Origin: Pegea sp. RAD2-039
Lineage: Eukaryota; Chordata; Thaliacea; Salpida; Salpidae
Reading direction: 5' to 3'
Assembly (NCBI GenBank): GCA_034620365.1
Contig: JAQGEQ010000192.1
Span: 1,483,001-1,547,000, forward strand
Length of the DNA: 64,000 nt
Each line of letters begins with the position of its first letter. Position 1 is the stretch's first letter. Under the pieces are notes generated by a model that was not told the origin of the DNA, did not search any database, and saw only the letters and a program-made list of their open reading frames with translations. Position numbers and translations under genes: made by a program. Positions 12,717-27,910 of this stretch are shown here, in pieces.

Positions 12717-15700
12717 TTTTCTTGTTTCAACTCTAATTTCTGTTAATAATTTTATTTTTAAGTTGAAAGTTCTAATAAATTTATATGACTATTTTAATTG
12801 TTATCTTTATTCTTAAATGAAATTAGTTTTTAAATTTAAAAATCTTCCTCATAATCTTTAAATTTAAAGATTAGTTTCATCCTTTCTTCAGTAAGTCAAA
12901 AAAAATGAATGAAATCTTTAATCGTCTTACTTTCCGATAGTTTTTCTTTTCTAGCAGTCGATTATGACAGTAACTAATTTAAAACGAAAAAAAGTTAAAT
13001 AACAAGGTAAAATATAAAATGAAATTAAGAATAAATATTTGTAATAATCTTTTTACTATTAACTGATTGTTGTTAATTTAGTTTATAATAATTATTTGCT
13101 TAAATAATCCTTATTCACCAACAAGTTGTAAAAACTTTTTAATTAAACGGTTTTTATACGTGAAAATGGAATGAGGAATTACTCGTAACAAATAAGGTTT
13201 TATTGTAGTTAGCATCTCGCTTACCTTATAATTTTGACTATCTTATTTCTTTTCAAATATCCTTAAAATGTCGAGCTTTTAATTGAATAAAAGCCTATAA
13301 GGTATATTTACACCAACATTTGTTAATTGATTTCGTAAACAAATTTCAGATTTATTTTTCTTGATACTTATTAATTCTAGGAGTTGTGTAGAATAAATAA
13401 GTTATAAAATATTCAAAATGGTTGAAACATTTTAAACTAATATAGCTAACCGGTCATTAAAATAATGAAAAAAGAATTAACTTTTGGGGCTACAACTTAA
13501 ATTTCATTGCAAACCAAAAATTATCACTTAGCCTGTAAAATAACAACGACCTATTATGGCGCAATAATTTTTCTCCTTACAAATTGATCACACAGCAAGA
13601 GTAACGAAGAAGTAATTCGATTACTCTACGGTTGTTAAGCTTTCTAAGCAATTGATAATACCACTAATAATCTGGCAACGGAACATATGTTTGCTAAAAA
13701 CTGAAGCCAGTTGGACAAATGCCACTTTAACTTTCGGAATTGAAAAATTAGTTTGACTCTGATACATTTGAATCGATATCTAGCATAGGCTTTATATAAT
13801 AATTATTTGAAGTCATCAGTTAGTTATCGTTGAAAAATTTACAGCTTAAAATTGCAACTCTAAATAACAAGCTTTAAATAATATAAAAGTTAATCTAATT
13901 AGCTAGTTCAAATGATTTTCAAAATTATATTTGGCAACAGTAAATAAATTCTTATAAAAATTTTGTTATAAAATAATTACAGTAGAATTCTATTTATCTG
14001 TAGTTCTTGTAAATCACGAAATATTTTACGTCAGTAAGTTTATTCATGAAACAATTCTAAAACATATCATTAAGAGAAGAAAACGTGCAGATAAATTACT
14101 TTAATTTAACTTATATTCAAATTAAATCATTATTTCTTATTATAAGTATTAATCAATCTATTTAATAACTTTTGGTAATTCCAATTATTTTTCAATTTTT
14201 TTTTATCTATTGAAGCAAGAATAGTTATTAAATACAAACTGATTGACTAAAATAATCTTTATTTGATTTATCAAAGTGTTATATTAAAAGATACTTTTTT
14301 AAACTTCTTTGAATTATTAGTTTGGTAACCCTAATTTACAACTCAGTTTATTTTTTTAAAATTGAACCAAACATTTTAAATTGAAAGTTTTTTATTTATA
14401 TTTTGAAGCAGTTATCTGAAGCAAATATTTTCTTCTTTTGAAAGAATAATAAAAAAAGATTAAAAGATACTAATAAAAATAGAAAAAGTTTATTTTTAGC
14501 AAACATTTGCTTTAGAGAATATTTAAAAATTGTTTCAATAAAAAGAATTTATTCAATTTAGAAACCAAGATAAATTTATTCTTCAAAAATAAACTATAAT
14601 AATCAAATACAATTTTAATTCCCAAATTATTCAAATATCTTGAATTCAGATCAATGTTTATCCGATCTTCATAATAAACATATTTGTCTGGCGTTTAAAC
14701 AATTTTAGTGATATAATCATTAAATGTCAGAGTTAACATCAAAAGAAACCTATAAAAACTCTTTTAACAATAGAAGTCTACAAATTTAAAAAGTTAGTTT
14801 AGAACATCAAAGTAAAGATGACTTATGAAGACTTGCAATTCTAAAACATCCGTTAATAAATTCTAACCTTTCCATCTATTTAGGAAGATTAAGAGGCAGT
14901 TGACCGAAGAGTTTTATCAAATAGATGGTTTCATGTTTGGACAGAAGTCTTCACTTGAATAGATTTAAGCAGAAATTCAAACAATTTTATTGATATTTTC
15001 AAGTAATCATCAAACTATTCTTAAAAGATTTGTAATTATTATAAATGACTCCAATAAATTAATCTTTTTGTAAACTTCTCGCTTTTATGAGTTAATTGTG
15101 AAAGAATTATTTGTAAATTTCAAACATGTTGGCAACTGCTTTCCAAATTGATATATTACATTTAAGACTTTATAAATGGATTCATCGTTAAACGTTTAAA
15201 AAACTATTATTAGCTTTAAAAACTCAATTGAGAATATCTGAAAGTGTTTGAATGAGATTGGCATCAGTTTCAGATGATTAAGACTCGTGCTGACTTCGAA
15301 TGAAATCGTTTATTGATAATTTTCACGATTCGAGAACACCGCTTCCAATCAAAAGTGAATGCAACCATTAAATCCCATAAATTAAATTCTAGTGAAATCT
15401 ATTTGATTAGCAACGTGATATGTTGCTTGTTGATTTACATGTAATTGCTCTCACGAATATGATCACTTACTAATATATTCAAATTCGAAACAAATAACTT
15501 TTTCTTTTTACAACTAATTTGATCAACATTTTGCTCAATGCTGCCATCTACCGGATAAAAATAAAACAATTTGATCGCTAGAAGTCAATGTATTTGCAAA
15601 CCATGAACATTTAAAAACATCACTAAACAAGAAGTATTGAAATGGGTCGAGTAAAGAGAAATCGTGGGTCGTGGTCCCAAACTACTGTCCACTAAACTGG

Positions 15701-15747
15701 GCCACATTTTCATTTACTAATTACAATAAACAAAGATCTAGTTGACA
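12717..15747. other. intergenic, AT-rich
   Basis: This is the 3' flank shared by the convergent homeobox gene and DHX15. No exon, RNA gene or repeat could be supported. A GC-richer patch at about 13540-13740 has no open frame of note. Confidence 0.6.
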
Positions 15748-18797
<3,050 letters not shown>

Positions 18798-19236
18798 TTT
18801 GAACGATTAAAAATTAGTGTAGAAAGCCTATGGAATTAAATTTCAGTTTACATATGAGCACAAAAACATTACCATCTTATCAGTGTTAGGTATCTTTATT
18901 TATGAAAGCAAGTAACCCATAAAACCCTAAACCAACCAGTTTGTACTTAAATTAAAAATAAATAAAGTCAAACTATAATTTGAAAGAAGTTAAAAATGAA
19001 GGAATAAGTTCAAAAGAATTAGCAACATGAGAGTCACAAGGTGTTAGCAGTAGAGCAAGAAAGAGTTCTAAAGATACGTTTGTTCATACAAATTAATGAC
19101 CTGGACACTTTCCATGAGTTTATATGTTACAATTAGTCAAAAGATGGAAAGTAAAAGGCATTGCCAAGCCAATGCACCTTAAGAAATGTATAAATTAAAA
19201 ACTTTAAAGTTTCAATAAAGTTATTACAAGTTAAAA
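18798..19236 (-). other. short spacer between USP36 3' end and DHX15 start
   Basis: Both neighbours are on the minus strand, so these 439 bases hold the USP36 3' untranslated region and the DHX15 promoter or leader. A 3'-splice-like site (ccatag) ends 30 bases upstream of the DHX15 ATG. No other gene is seen. Confidence 0.6.
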
Positions 19237-21471
19237 CTAAGTAGTTTGAATTTTCTGTTTTTGAAAATCTTGAAACACATTGATATGTCTAATCACGTGT
19301 TTCGGCTTCTTCTTGATCTTCTTCTTTTTTCCTTTATCAAATTCTTCATCCCATTTATCAGTGACTTTTTGGTTTTTATTCGTTAAATATTTATTCTCTG
19401 ATTTACAATCATTCCAAGTCCCTAATTGACCCTTGCCAAAACTCTGTGACTTTGCTTGATCAAGCATCTTTTGAAGGTGTTCTTTTCTCTTATTAGTTGA
19501 CATTTCTTTCTTAGTCTCATTAGAAAAAGAAATCAACTTCTTAAAAAGTTTTCCTTTTTTTACTTCATTGACTTCAGAGCTGCTTGGTTGTGAGTAATCT
19601 TTCTGATCAATTTTATTTTTTTTAATATCATTCATCACTTCTGAAGATGACACGTCATCAAGTTTAGCAACTTTTATTGGATGTACAGAGGATCCATTTG
19701 TATCACTTAATCTTTTATTAACTACATTGCTAGATGAAGATGCAGATGAAGCATCCATTTTATCTGATCCATTTTTAGTTTCTTCTTTGCTTGTGGAAGA
19801 AGCAACTTCTGCTACAGGATTTTTTATAGATGATGATTTATCTAAAGTCACCCCGTTTTCTACAGTTTTTCTTTCTTTAGTAGAAAAGGAAAACTTGAAA
19901 GGACTTTTCACAATCTTTGCTTGAGATGAAGAGGATGGATCAGAATTATTGGTGTTATTAGAAGCAGACTTTTGCTCATTTGTTTTAATGCTAAATGAAG
20001 GAGAATCAAAAGACTTTTTTAAATCACTAAAGACCTTCTTTTTCTGAATTTCATCTGGTGAGCTATCTCCAAACTTTCGCTTAATTGGTAGAGAGTCTTT
20101 AGAGGTCGAAGGATCTTTGATATTATGATCAACAAGACTTTTCATTATCTTCACAGGTTTCAAGATCTTATTCAAACTAAACTTAGAGCTACTGATGTTA
20201 TAGAAAAGAACATATGCTTCAGCATTGAGAACATCATTTATATGAACAGGACTCACATGATTATCATTAAAACAATACCATCGTCCATTTGCAACTTTTG
20301 CGTAGCTATAATAATGCCCTACACTACTACATCCTCCAGAATGAACTAACACAGCATACAAGTCATACCAAACATCATTACCTGTGGTTACACTCATATA
20401 ACTTCGTAGATTTAATTTTGATGGATAGCGCACCAAACCAGAAATCTTTCTTCCTAATTCAGTGAAACGTTTGAGTTGAATAGTTAATACATTAGGTGGT
20501 TGGTAGATAGTGAGATTTTTGATTGCTGAAGCACTGACTTTACAACGTTCACACTTATAAGCATTCACACCTTCTAGCCTGTCAGGTTTTACAAATATTT
20601 CCAAACAACCTCTAATATCTTTCCTGTTTCCTAAAGACAAACTGATATCTAAACAGAATTCATACTTATCAGAAGCAACTTTACATCTACCACATATTAC
20701 TCTGCTTCTTAAGTAACCACCAAATATCTGGTGGACTACTGTAGTTGACTTAGTATATTCATCTAAATTTTTTGGCAGGCCATATAGACAAGATTTTTGC
20801 ATGGCATCAATTGAAAATCTTATAAATTCATGAGCATCTTCTTGACGATTTACTCTCAAATGTCTAGCAATCAGCTGCAGATGATTTAAAATTTTCATTG
20901 GCTTAAATGCTTGCCCAGAACTATAAGCAGTTGATAAATGCTGTTGCAAAGCACATAACATACAAAATGATGACTTGACATTACAGCTCATTCTGTGGTT
21001 TGTTCTTAAAAGATAGTTAGAAAGTGCTGGAGTATAAGTGAAACATTGCAAGGAAGAATTCAAGTAGCAAGTGTTACCCAGATTCATCAAACCACAACCA
21101 GGCTTGCTAGGCTTTTTCCAACTATGCTCTAGCTTTTCAGGAGGAAAAAGAAACTTTTTTGCCAAAGAATTTAGCTTTACGACCTTGATTTTACTTGACA
21201 CAAGTACACCTTTAATTTGGTTATCATTTGAGTCATCAGCTTTTTTCTGGTCTATCTTAGTAGATGTCACAGATGAATTCAATATAATATACTTGCTACG
21301 GTACTTCTTTAAAAAGCTTTGAGGGCTTTGCTCTTTAGCATCAACAAACTCAATTTCTGGTAGCTTATTCTGCCTAATCATATATGCTATATCATTAGCT
21401 AAATTTCCTGCATTACTATCAGTTGGATTTCTTCTAAACAGGGCATCACACAAACTATTTGAAACCATCAT
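19237..21471 (-). CDS. USP36: ubiquitin carboxyl-terminal hydrolase 36 type deubiquitinase
   Basis: A single uninterrupted exon of 744 residues. The USP catalytic core spans about residues 125-425: the Cys box GLMNLGNTCYLN with nucleophile Cys135, two CxxC pairs of a zinc finger (Cys260/263 and Cys307/310), and the His box GHYYSYAKV with His386 followed by the FNDNHV motif. The low-complexity Ser/Lys-rich middle is expected for USP36/USP42. The C-terminus has the USP36-type signature DKWDEEFDKGKKKKIKKK and a basic nucleolar-type tail ending in NVFQDFQKQK. Human USP36 is a nucleolar deubiquitinase that stabilises ribosome-synthesis factors and histone H2B (Drosophila scrawny). This copy is shorter than the human protein. 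The first ATG of a Met-Met pair was used as start. It is intronless although neighbours have many introns. Confidence 0.92.
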   Translation of the reverse strand: MMVSNSLCDALFRRNPTDSNAGNLANDIAYMIRQNKLPEIEFVDAKEQSPQSFLKKYRSKYIILNSSVTSTKIDQKKADDSNDNQIKGVLVSSKIKVVKLNSLAKKFLFPPEKLEHSWKKPSKPGCGLMNLGNTCYLNSSLQCFTYTPALSNYLLRTNHRMSCNVKSSFCMLCALQQHLSTAYSSGQAFKPMKILNHLQLIARHLRVNRQEDAHEFIRFSIDAMQKSCLYGLPKNLDEYTKSTTVVHQIFGGYLRSRVICGRCKVASDKYEFCLDISLSLGNRKDIRGCLEIFVKPDRLEGVNAYKCERCKVSASAIKNLTIYQPPNVLTIQLKRFTELGRKISGLVRYPSKLNLRSYMSVTTGNDVWYDLYAVLVHSGGCSSVGHYYSYAKVANGRWYCFNDNHVSPVHINDVLNAEAYVLFYNISSSKFSLNKILKPVKIMKSLVDHNIKDPSTSKDSLPIKRKFGDSSPDEIQKKKVFSDLKKSFDSPSFSIKTNEQKSASNNTNNSDPSSSSQAKIVKSPFKFSFSTKERKTVENGVTLDKSSSIKNPVAEVASSTSKEETKNGSDKMDASSASSSSNVVNKRLSDTNGSSVHPIKVAKLDDVSSSEVMNDIKKNKIDQKDYSQPSSSEVNEVKKGKLFKKLISFSNETKKEMSTNKRKEHLQKMLDQAKSQSFGKGQLGTWNDCKSENKYLTNKNQKVTDKWDEEFDKGKKKKIKKKPKHVIRHINVFQDFQKQKIQTT

Positions 21472-23075
21472 GAAAAACTTGAGTAAGATGGAAAACCTAT
21501 GATATATATGAAATTCTTAAAATATAAAAGTCAAAAGTTTAAATGAAAATATTTATCTACTTTATTCTACATTATGAAAAAATAATATGACTGCAAAAAA
21601 TAATGAAAAGGTCTTAAGTACTACAGTTTTATTAAATAATGTAAAAAAAATAGAAACACTACAGAGGTAAATAAGTTAAAAGTCAAAAGTACAAAATAGA
21701 TGGATAAAATAAAGCACCACTTGGTAAGAAAACTACTTAAATCATAATTCTTCAACAAAATTTTTAAAGTGATAGATTTTGATGTATTATGAAAGTAAAT
21801 ACTTATAATTATGTTGTTGTTTAAATGAATAATATACAGATAAAAGACTAAGCTATAAATAAGAACATATAAGATGTAATTTTTTAATTAACCTGATTTT
21901 AAAGCTTCAAAACTTAAAAAAAACTTTTTAAAATATTTTATAAAAAGTTATCAAAATAATAATTTAAAAAATCATGAAACCCAAAAATACATTTTCTTAC
22001 AAAAAAAATATTACAAATTTTTTAACAAATTTATCACAAACTTTTAACATGAATTTAAACTCGTATATATTCTATTTTACACCTATTGATAAATAATAGA
22101 TAACATTTTAAATATGTTAAAGAATAGTTGAAGTTATACAGATATAAACAAATGATTAAAATTTTATTCATCAATATTTAAACAACAGCAGTTATTATAA
22201 CTTCTAATGTATTATCCTAATTTTAATCTAATTCTAACTTTAACAGTTGAAAACATAAAATTACTTAAATAATTTTTTATCAAGTAAAATAAAATCGGAC
22301 AAGTATTTAAATATTAAAACAGTTAATAACTTTTTAAAAACAATTTTACAATTCTAGCAAATAAGTAAGGCATGTGAAAAACTTAAGAAAAGCATGCAGT
22401 AGACAAGCATATAGAGCTGCTTAAGAAATAGCCACTGGAGAGATAGCGCGTAAAAATAATTTTCTCGAGTGTAAAATGAATTTTAGTCAGTAGTGTTTCC
22501 AAAAATTAGTTTTATAACAAAGAATTTATATAATCAAAATTGCTCTGAGTCAAATCAGCTTTATAAACTACTTTTAGAATAATTTCATAGTAATTTTCCA
22601 GGGTTACATTATAATATTCTAGCAATGTTATAAACTACTAAACTAGTGGTACTTAAAACTAAAGTGCTGAAAAAAATTGTTTCGTCAAATTTTTGAGTCA
22701 TATGTATACACTTATCTTTAATTGTTAAAGTCAATGTCATGGCTTAAAAAAATTTAATCAAATTTTTCAAGTTGTTCTTCATGCAATATCGGCCTTACTG
22801 TACTATAAGTTTTTTATCAGTTTTTTTATTTTTAAAATTACTACAGATACATTAATTTTGATTTTAAAATCGAAGCTGAATAAAATTTAACTCAATTCAC
22901 AACCTTTATCGGCCTTACAATCTTATATTGCAGAAACATCATCTTGGTCACGAGAAGATAATCATCAGTTACATTTGCTTTTACAGTGTTTCTAATCTTT
23001 TCGTAATTAACCTTAAATTGTGACCCCTAAAACCTTCCAAGTATTCCTTTACTCATAATATTTATTTTTTGTCCA
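21472..23075. other. intergenic, AT-rich, upstream of USP36
   Basis: This stretch includes the USP36 promoter or leader; a 3'-splice-like site (catag) ends 25 bases before the ATG. No coding exon or RNA gene was recognised. Confidence 0.6.
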
Positions 23076-23645
23076 TTATTTATTTATTTATTACAATAAA
23101 TGCGAAGGAGGTAACTTCTCGCTAACACACATTCTCACAAATAACATCTATTAAGTTAGAAATACAGAAAGTAAAAGATGTAGCACATGGCATTTCAGTA
23201 GTCCTCAAATCATATAACAGTGAAGAATTACATAGAATTATAGTGATATTAAGAAAAGGAAAAATTCACATTTTAAAAATGGCAATGTTGGCAATATTAT
23301 AACGGTTTAAAATTCTTGAACAACGCGAGCGACTCCGACATGACAATGTCTGATGGTAGCTAGTTCCGAGTATTAATTGTGTGTTATGAGAAAAAATTCG
23401 CTCTAATTAATGTACCAGGTGATATGGGCTTATTAAGGTGTAATGTGTGTCGTCTGAGCTGATTTTACTTGAGGGAAGGACTAATGGAATTTTGTCTTTA
23501 TTCCTACTAAAATTTGTTTCTATATAAGCAAATATATTTTTAATGTACGGCTTACCTCTCATACAGAGCTGCGCCCATAAAAAAAAATAGTTTAAGTTTA
23601 GCAAAATCTTGATCGGAGTCTAGAGTATGTCTTACATTTGAACTA
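23076..23645 (-). mobile_element. 5'-truncated, decayed LINE copy (3' end only)
   Basis: Read on the minus strand this matches the last part of the intact LINE at 55.2-59.4 kb: the end of the second ORF, its 3' untranslated region with the shared string TGTGAGAATGTGTGTTAGCG, and the terminal TAATAAATAAATAAAT tail (on the plus strand, atttatttatttattacaat). The coding part is broken by frameshifts and substitutions, so it is a dead copy. 5' truncation is usual for LINE insertions by target-primed reverse transcription. The 5' limit is approximate, where similarity fades. Confidence 0.85.
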
Positions 23646-24090
23646 ATGTTGTCTTATAGATTTCAAAATCTTTCAATTAACTAATCCTTGTTATGTCTCT
23701 GGATCATAACCATTTTCAAAGTTAAAACTAAAGAAACAAAATTCTCATTGGAGAGTTTTCTAGCAGAGATATATATTCTTTAATTTATTCCAATTACAAA
23801 TCTTGTAGAAAAACTTTACGGTTGCTAAGAGTTTTCAACATGTCTTATAGCTTCGATTAAACTATTTTTTTTACAAATTTATAATTTAAAAACTTGTTAT
23901 GAAACACAAACTCAAATAGATCCAGGTAAAAAAGTTAAATCTTAACATATAACAACTTCATTTTAAGGCTTTCATTAAACAAATCAATTAAAGACTCATT
24001 TTTTTCATTTAAGAAGCAAATTTGAAGAACATCACATTTTATTCCATAGATTAAATTGTTAATAAACATTTGTAAGAGATTAAATAAAAA
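23646..24090. other. spacer between LINE relic and NDUFB6 3' end
   Basis: AT-rich sequence holding the NDUFB6 3' untranslated region; nothing else is recognised. Confidence 0.6.
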
Positions 24091-25205
24091 TCAAGATCTA
24101 TTTTCATGACATTCTGATGAATATACAGGTGCAGCACCTTCTTTCAATTTATAAGAAGCTTTTGTATGATCCCATTCAATATCAGCTCTTCTTGCTTTAA
24201 TATAATTGTCTCCAGGGTAGATAATATCATCGCCTCGATTATAAGAAACTGGCATCTATAAAAATTTAAATAATTTTGTGAAAATAACAAAAACCAAATG
24301 CTATGTAGAACCTAAAATAAAAACTTAAAAATAATTTAAAGAAATTTATGAAATGTACCTCAGTACAATACAAGAAGTAGTAAGCTGCTGGTAGCGCTGG
24401 TAAGATTGCAAATGTAGTCACATGGCGAAAAGCCCTGTAAGCCTTATATAGCTGAAAAAATACATGATAATACAACCAACCAGTAAATATATCATAAATT
24501 AGAAAAATAAATTAGGTCAAACTTATTTAACATAAAAAATTACTTATTAAATGCTTATTTTTTTAAAGATAAAAATATTGGTGATATAAAAAGGAACAAA
24601 CCAAAAACTTTGGTGTTTCTGACCAAGCTTTGTTACCAATGAAGTCAAATGTAGTTCTGTTTTGAAGAAATGAAGACCAAAAACTCTCTTCTTTTTTCAA
24701 AAAAGTTTTAAAGAAACCCTATTAAAATAGTCAAGAAAAAGATTTAATTTAAACTAAAAGTTTCAAAATATATTTTTTAGAATAATAAATAAAACTTACT
24801 AATTTTTTATTTGGTAACAAAGGTTCTCTCTCACTCAAAAGTTGATCTTTTAACCAGAGTCTTCTCAATCTTCTAATTTGGTGATCTCTGAGACGTTGTT
24901 CATCTAGAGGATCTAGCAGCTTACCAGCAGCTTTCTAAATGTTTAAAATATCTTAAAACAGATTCTAAAGCTTCTTAAAATTATAAAATTAAAAAATAAC
25001 AAGCATATAACAAAGTCATTATTAAGAAAGATTTTTAAATAAGAAAACTAAACCCATATATATTAACTCATTATTAAATCTGTTATTCTTATATCATATA
25101 AATAAGACTTATCAATTAAAGATAAAAACTATTTGATTTCATTACCTGCTCTGCCAGCTTATCTAAGCTCTGATAAACATTAGAACAGCTAGAAACATCA
25201 GACAT
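24091..25205 (-). CDS. NDUFB6: NADH dehydrogenase (complex I) accessory subunit NDUFB6/B17
   Basis: Five exons, 25205-25146, 24934-24800, 24718-24602, 24451-24359 and 24255-24091, all joining in phase 0, encode 189 residues. The N-terminal half carries the family pattern DEQRLRDHQIRRLRRLWLKD, then LSEREPLLP, and FWSSFLQN; a single membrane segment follows (FAILPALPAAYYFLYC), and after it IIYPGDNYI, matching the FPGDTI segment of vertebrate NDUFB6. The subunit sits in the distal membrane arm of mitochondrial complex I. The protein is longer than the roughly 128-residue vertebrate form, with an N-terminal extension of about 30 residues and a longer C-terminal tail. The regular phase-0 structure supports the model. 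A T-rich AG lies just upstream of the ATG. Confidence 0.87.
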
Positions 25206-27910
25206 TTTGTCCTAGCTTCTAAAAATTTAGATCTAAAAACAAAAATAATTCAATAATAGTTAACCAATTGTAAAATATTCTTAATTCATTATTAACTTCA
25301 CTAAACCTATGAAGCCAATTAATATAAAAATTATAAAAGAATTACATTTATCATAAAAGTAAATTTATTAAAAACAATTGTCTTAATGTCAAAGTAAACA
25401 AATCACAGAAATTAAAAGCTATATTTATTTTATATTTCTTATTTTTAATTGATTTCTTGTAAAAAAAAAATACATGACAGACTATAATAAAAATAACAGA
25501 ATTAAAAATACTTTTTATATACTATATACATTTCTAATAAATAAATAAATTTCAAAATTATAAGTTGTTGAGTTTATTTTAATAGCAATTATTAAAATTA
25601 AAATTTTTATGTTAAGACAACAACATTTATATCTAGTTTTTATAAGTAATTTTTGCAGTGAAAATTAAAAATAATGTTGAACAAAGTTTAACAACTGTAT
25701 AAATAAATTAAATAACTTCTAAATATATGTGATATTAAGAAAATTAATTAACTTAAATTAAAAAGAAAACAGATTTAGAAATATTAAATAAAGAAATGTG
25801 ATATAAGCATTTTTTACAACTAAAATAAATATGTAAGACATTAATTAGCTCCAACAAATTATTATTAATATAAATGGGTATAATGATGATACAATATTGA
25901 AATTAGAGTAGAAAATTGTATAGAATTAGTTGTTGAAGAAAGACAATATTGATAAATATATTTGACCTGCAAAAGTTCTTTACAAATTCGATATTAATTT
26001 ATTGATGATTAGACCATTATGGCATCTTTCATTTTAGACAAACATGAGAATAAACTTGAAGAATTTATAATGAAATATATTGTAGAAATAAATATTTGAA
26101 ATTTACACAAATTTTTAGATTTTATATTTTCAAAATATATATAAGACTTAGTATTTTTACAGCATATAAACTACATCAAAAACTGGTGTCTTGCAACGTA
26201 CTGTGAATCAGAATAAATAAGCTTTCAGCTATCTCGTTCGCAAAAAACTAAACGTCATTGTTTAACATAAGCTTCTATACAATCAGTTCTAACGGACCAA
26301 TTTTTTACTTCGAAATTTGCTTATAAACCTTACAACATAGCTATTGATACACATCACTAAGTCATGCTTGAAGCAGAATATTTGAAGAAATGTTTTAAAA
26401 GATTTAAAATAAATTATCTAATAAGATTTTACAGTTTACATTTTTTGTAAGTTATTGGATGATGGTAATCAAATAATGCCAAATTTTTTCTGAGAAGTCT
26501 AATTGATGTATTATTCGACCGTACTATATATAATAAAACTGTCATTGTGTCTGAATATACAACCAATATTATTAAGTAAAATATTAATTTTTATTTACAA
26601 TATTTTACGTATCTTTGATATATTGATTAATTCATACACAACCGCAAAATATTTTATTTATATTGTTTTATTTTGTCAGTTTGTTATTTTACAATTGGTA
26701 ACCGATAATAGGCGTTTTTTGAAAATATGAAAGTATACTTAGTTCATTATTTATAATTAAACAAATAAAATAAATCAATAGCTTATATTACAAACATTGT
26801 ATAAAATTATACAAAATATGTACCATTATTAAATACAATATCTTTCTTAAAATAATTTTTCAAATTTTTGATGTATTTGAAAAAATTTATTCTGATTCTG
26901 CAAATTAAAATAGCTTACAGACTGTTTATTGTAATTTCTGTAAATCATATTTTTAGGCATTTTTATTTTGAACCTATGGCGCCATATTTGTTGTTTTACA
27001 AATTTCTTTAAATTGTTGACCGACTTATTGCTCGCCGCAGGCTTTTTATCATTACTTTTTTATCTTTCGTATTTGTAAATAGTTTTGTAATTTTAGTACT
27101 TTGCAGAATTTTGTGGTTTTTAACATATAATCTTTAAAATAGTCTATATCACCTTTAAAAATTCCGTGAAAATCTATAGGCTTGTTAGTAAGCAGTTTTG
27201 TCTTCAACTTGTAAATATTATTTAAATAATTTCTTAATATATAAATGTCACTTTAATTAATAATTTTAAAAGATTTGATAGTTTTTCACACTTGATATTT
27301 ATAGTTGCATTTTTATCTTATTATTAAAGTTAAAAAAAAAATAAATTTCTGGTTTCTTAAATAATTCGCAAAAAACGTTTTTAAATAATTAAACTAAGTC
27401 TGGAATTAATTCAAAATATAAAAAAGTATCCTAATTTATATTTTGAAACCTATATAACTGAAACAACTTACTTGATATGTTTATAAATGAACTTAATCAG
27501 AAATTTATAACTCTAAGTTTTTAATAATTACTTTTTTTACTTACTCGTACATTCATGGTCAATCTATTATCGAAATGTTTAAGTAATTAAGAATTGTTGA
27601 ATTTAGTAAACTAAATATGTTAAATAAATATATAAAGTTAAATATTTTTTTCTTTTTATATTCTTATAGAAGTTTTTTTTGTTTATCTGCTAAGAAATTT
27701 TGAGAGTTAACTAGTGAGTAAAATTGGATAAATTCTGTTGATGCAATTTTATATATTTTAAATTTATTATTAGTTTTTTGTATTGACAATTTTTAGAAAT
27801 TACTTTTCATTTGTAAATTTATTACATTATTATCTTAATAAAAATATTTTTGATCTTATAGAAATTTTTTTGTTGCTTCAATTATAATTTTTCTTCAATA
27901 AAAACTGGTT
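25206..27910. other. divergent intergenic region between NDUFB6 (-) and KIF23 (+)
   Basis: Very AT-rich. A small GC-richer patch at about 26970-27060 (containing gttgaccgacttattgctcg) is the only compositional landmark. A 3'-splice-like site (cttatag, ending 27861) precedes the KIF23 ATG by 49 bases. No exon is supported; a 75-codon frame at 26503-26730 is Ile/Leu/Tyr-rich AT noise. Confidence 0.6.

Noticed and set aside
26503-26730. 75-codon plus-strand frame
   Set aside because: Ile/Tyr/Leu-rich simple sequence typical of random AT-rich DNA.
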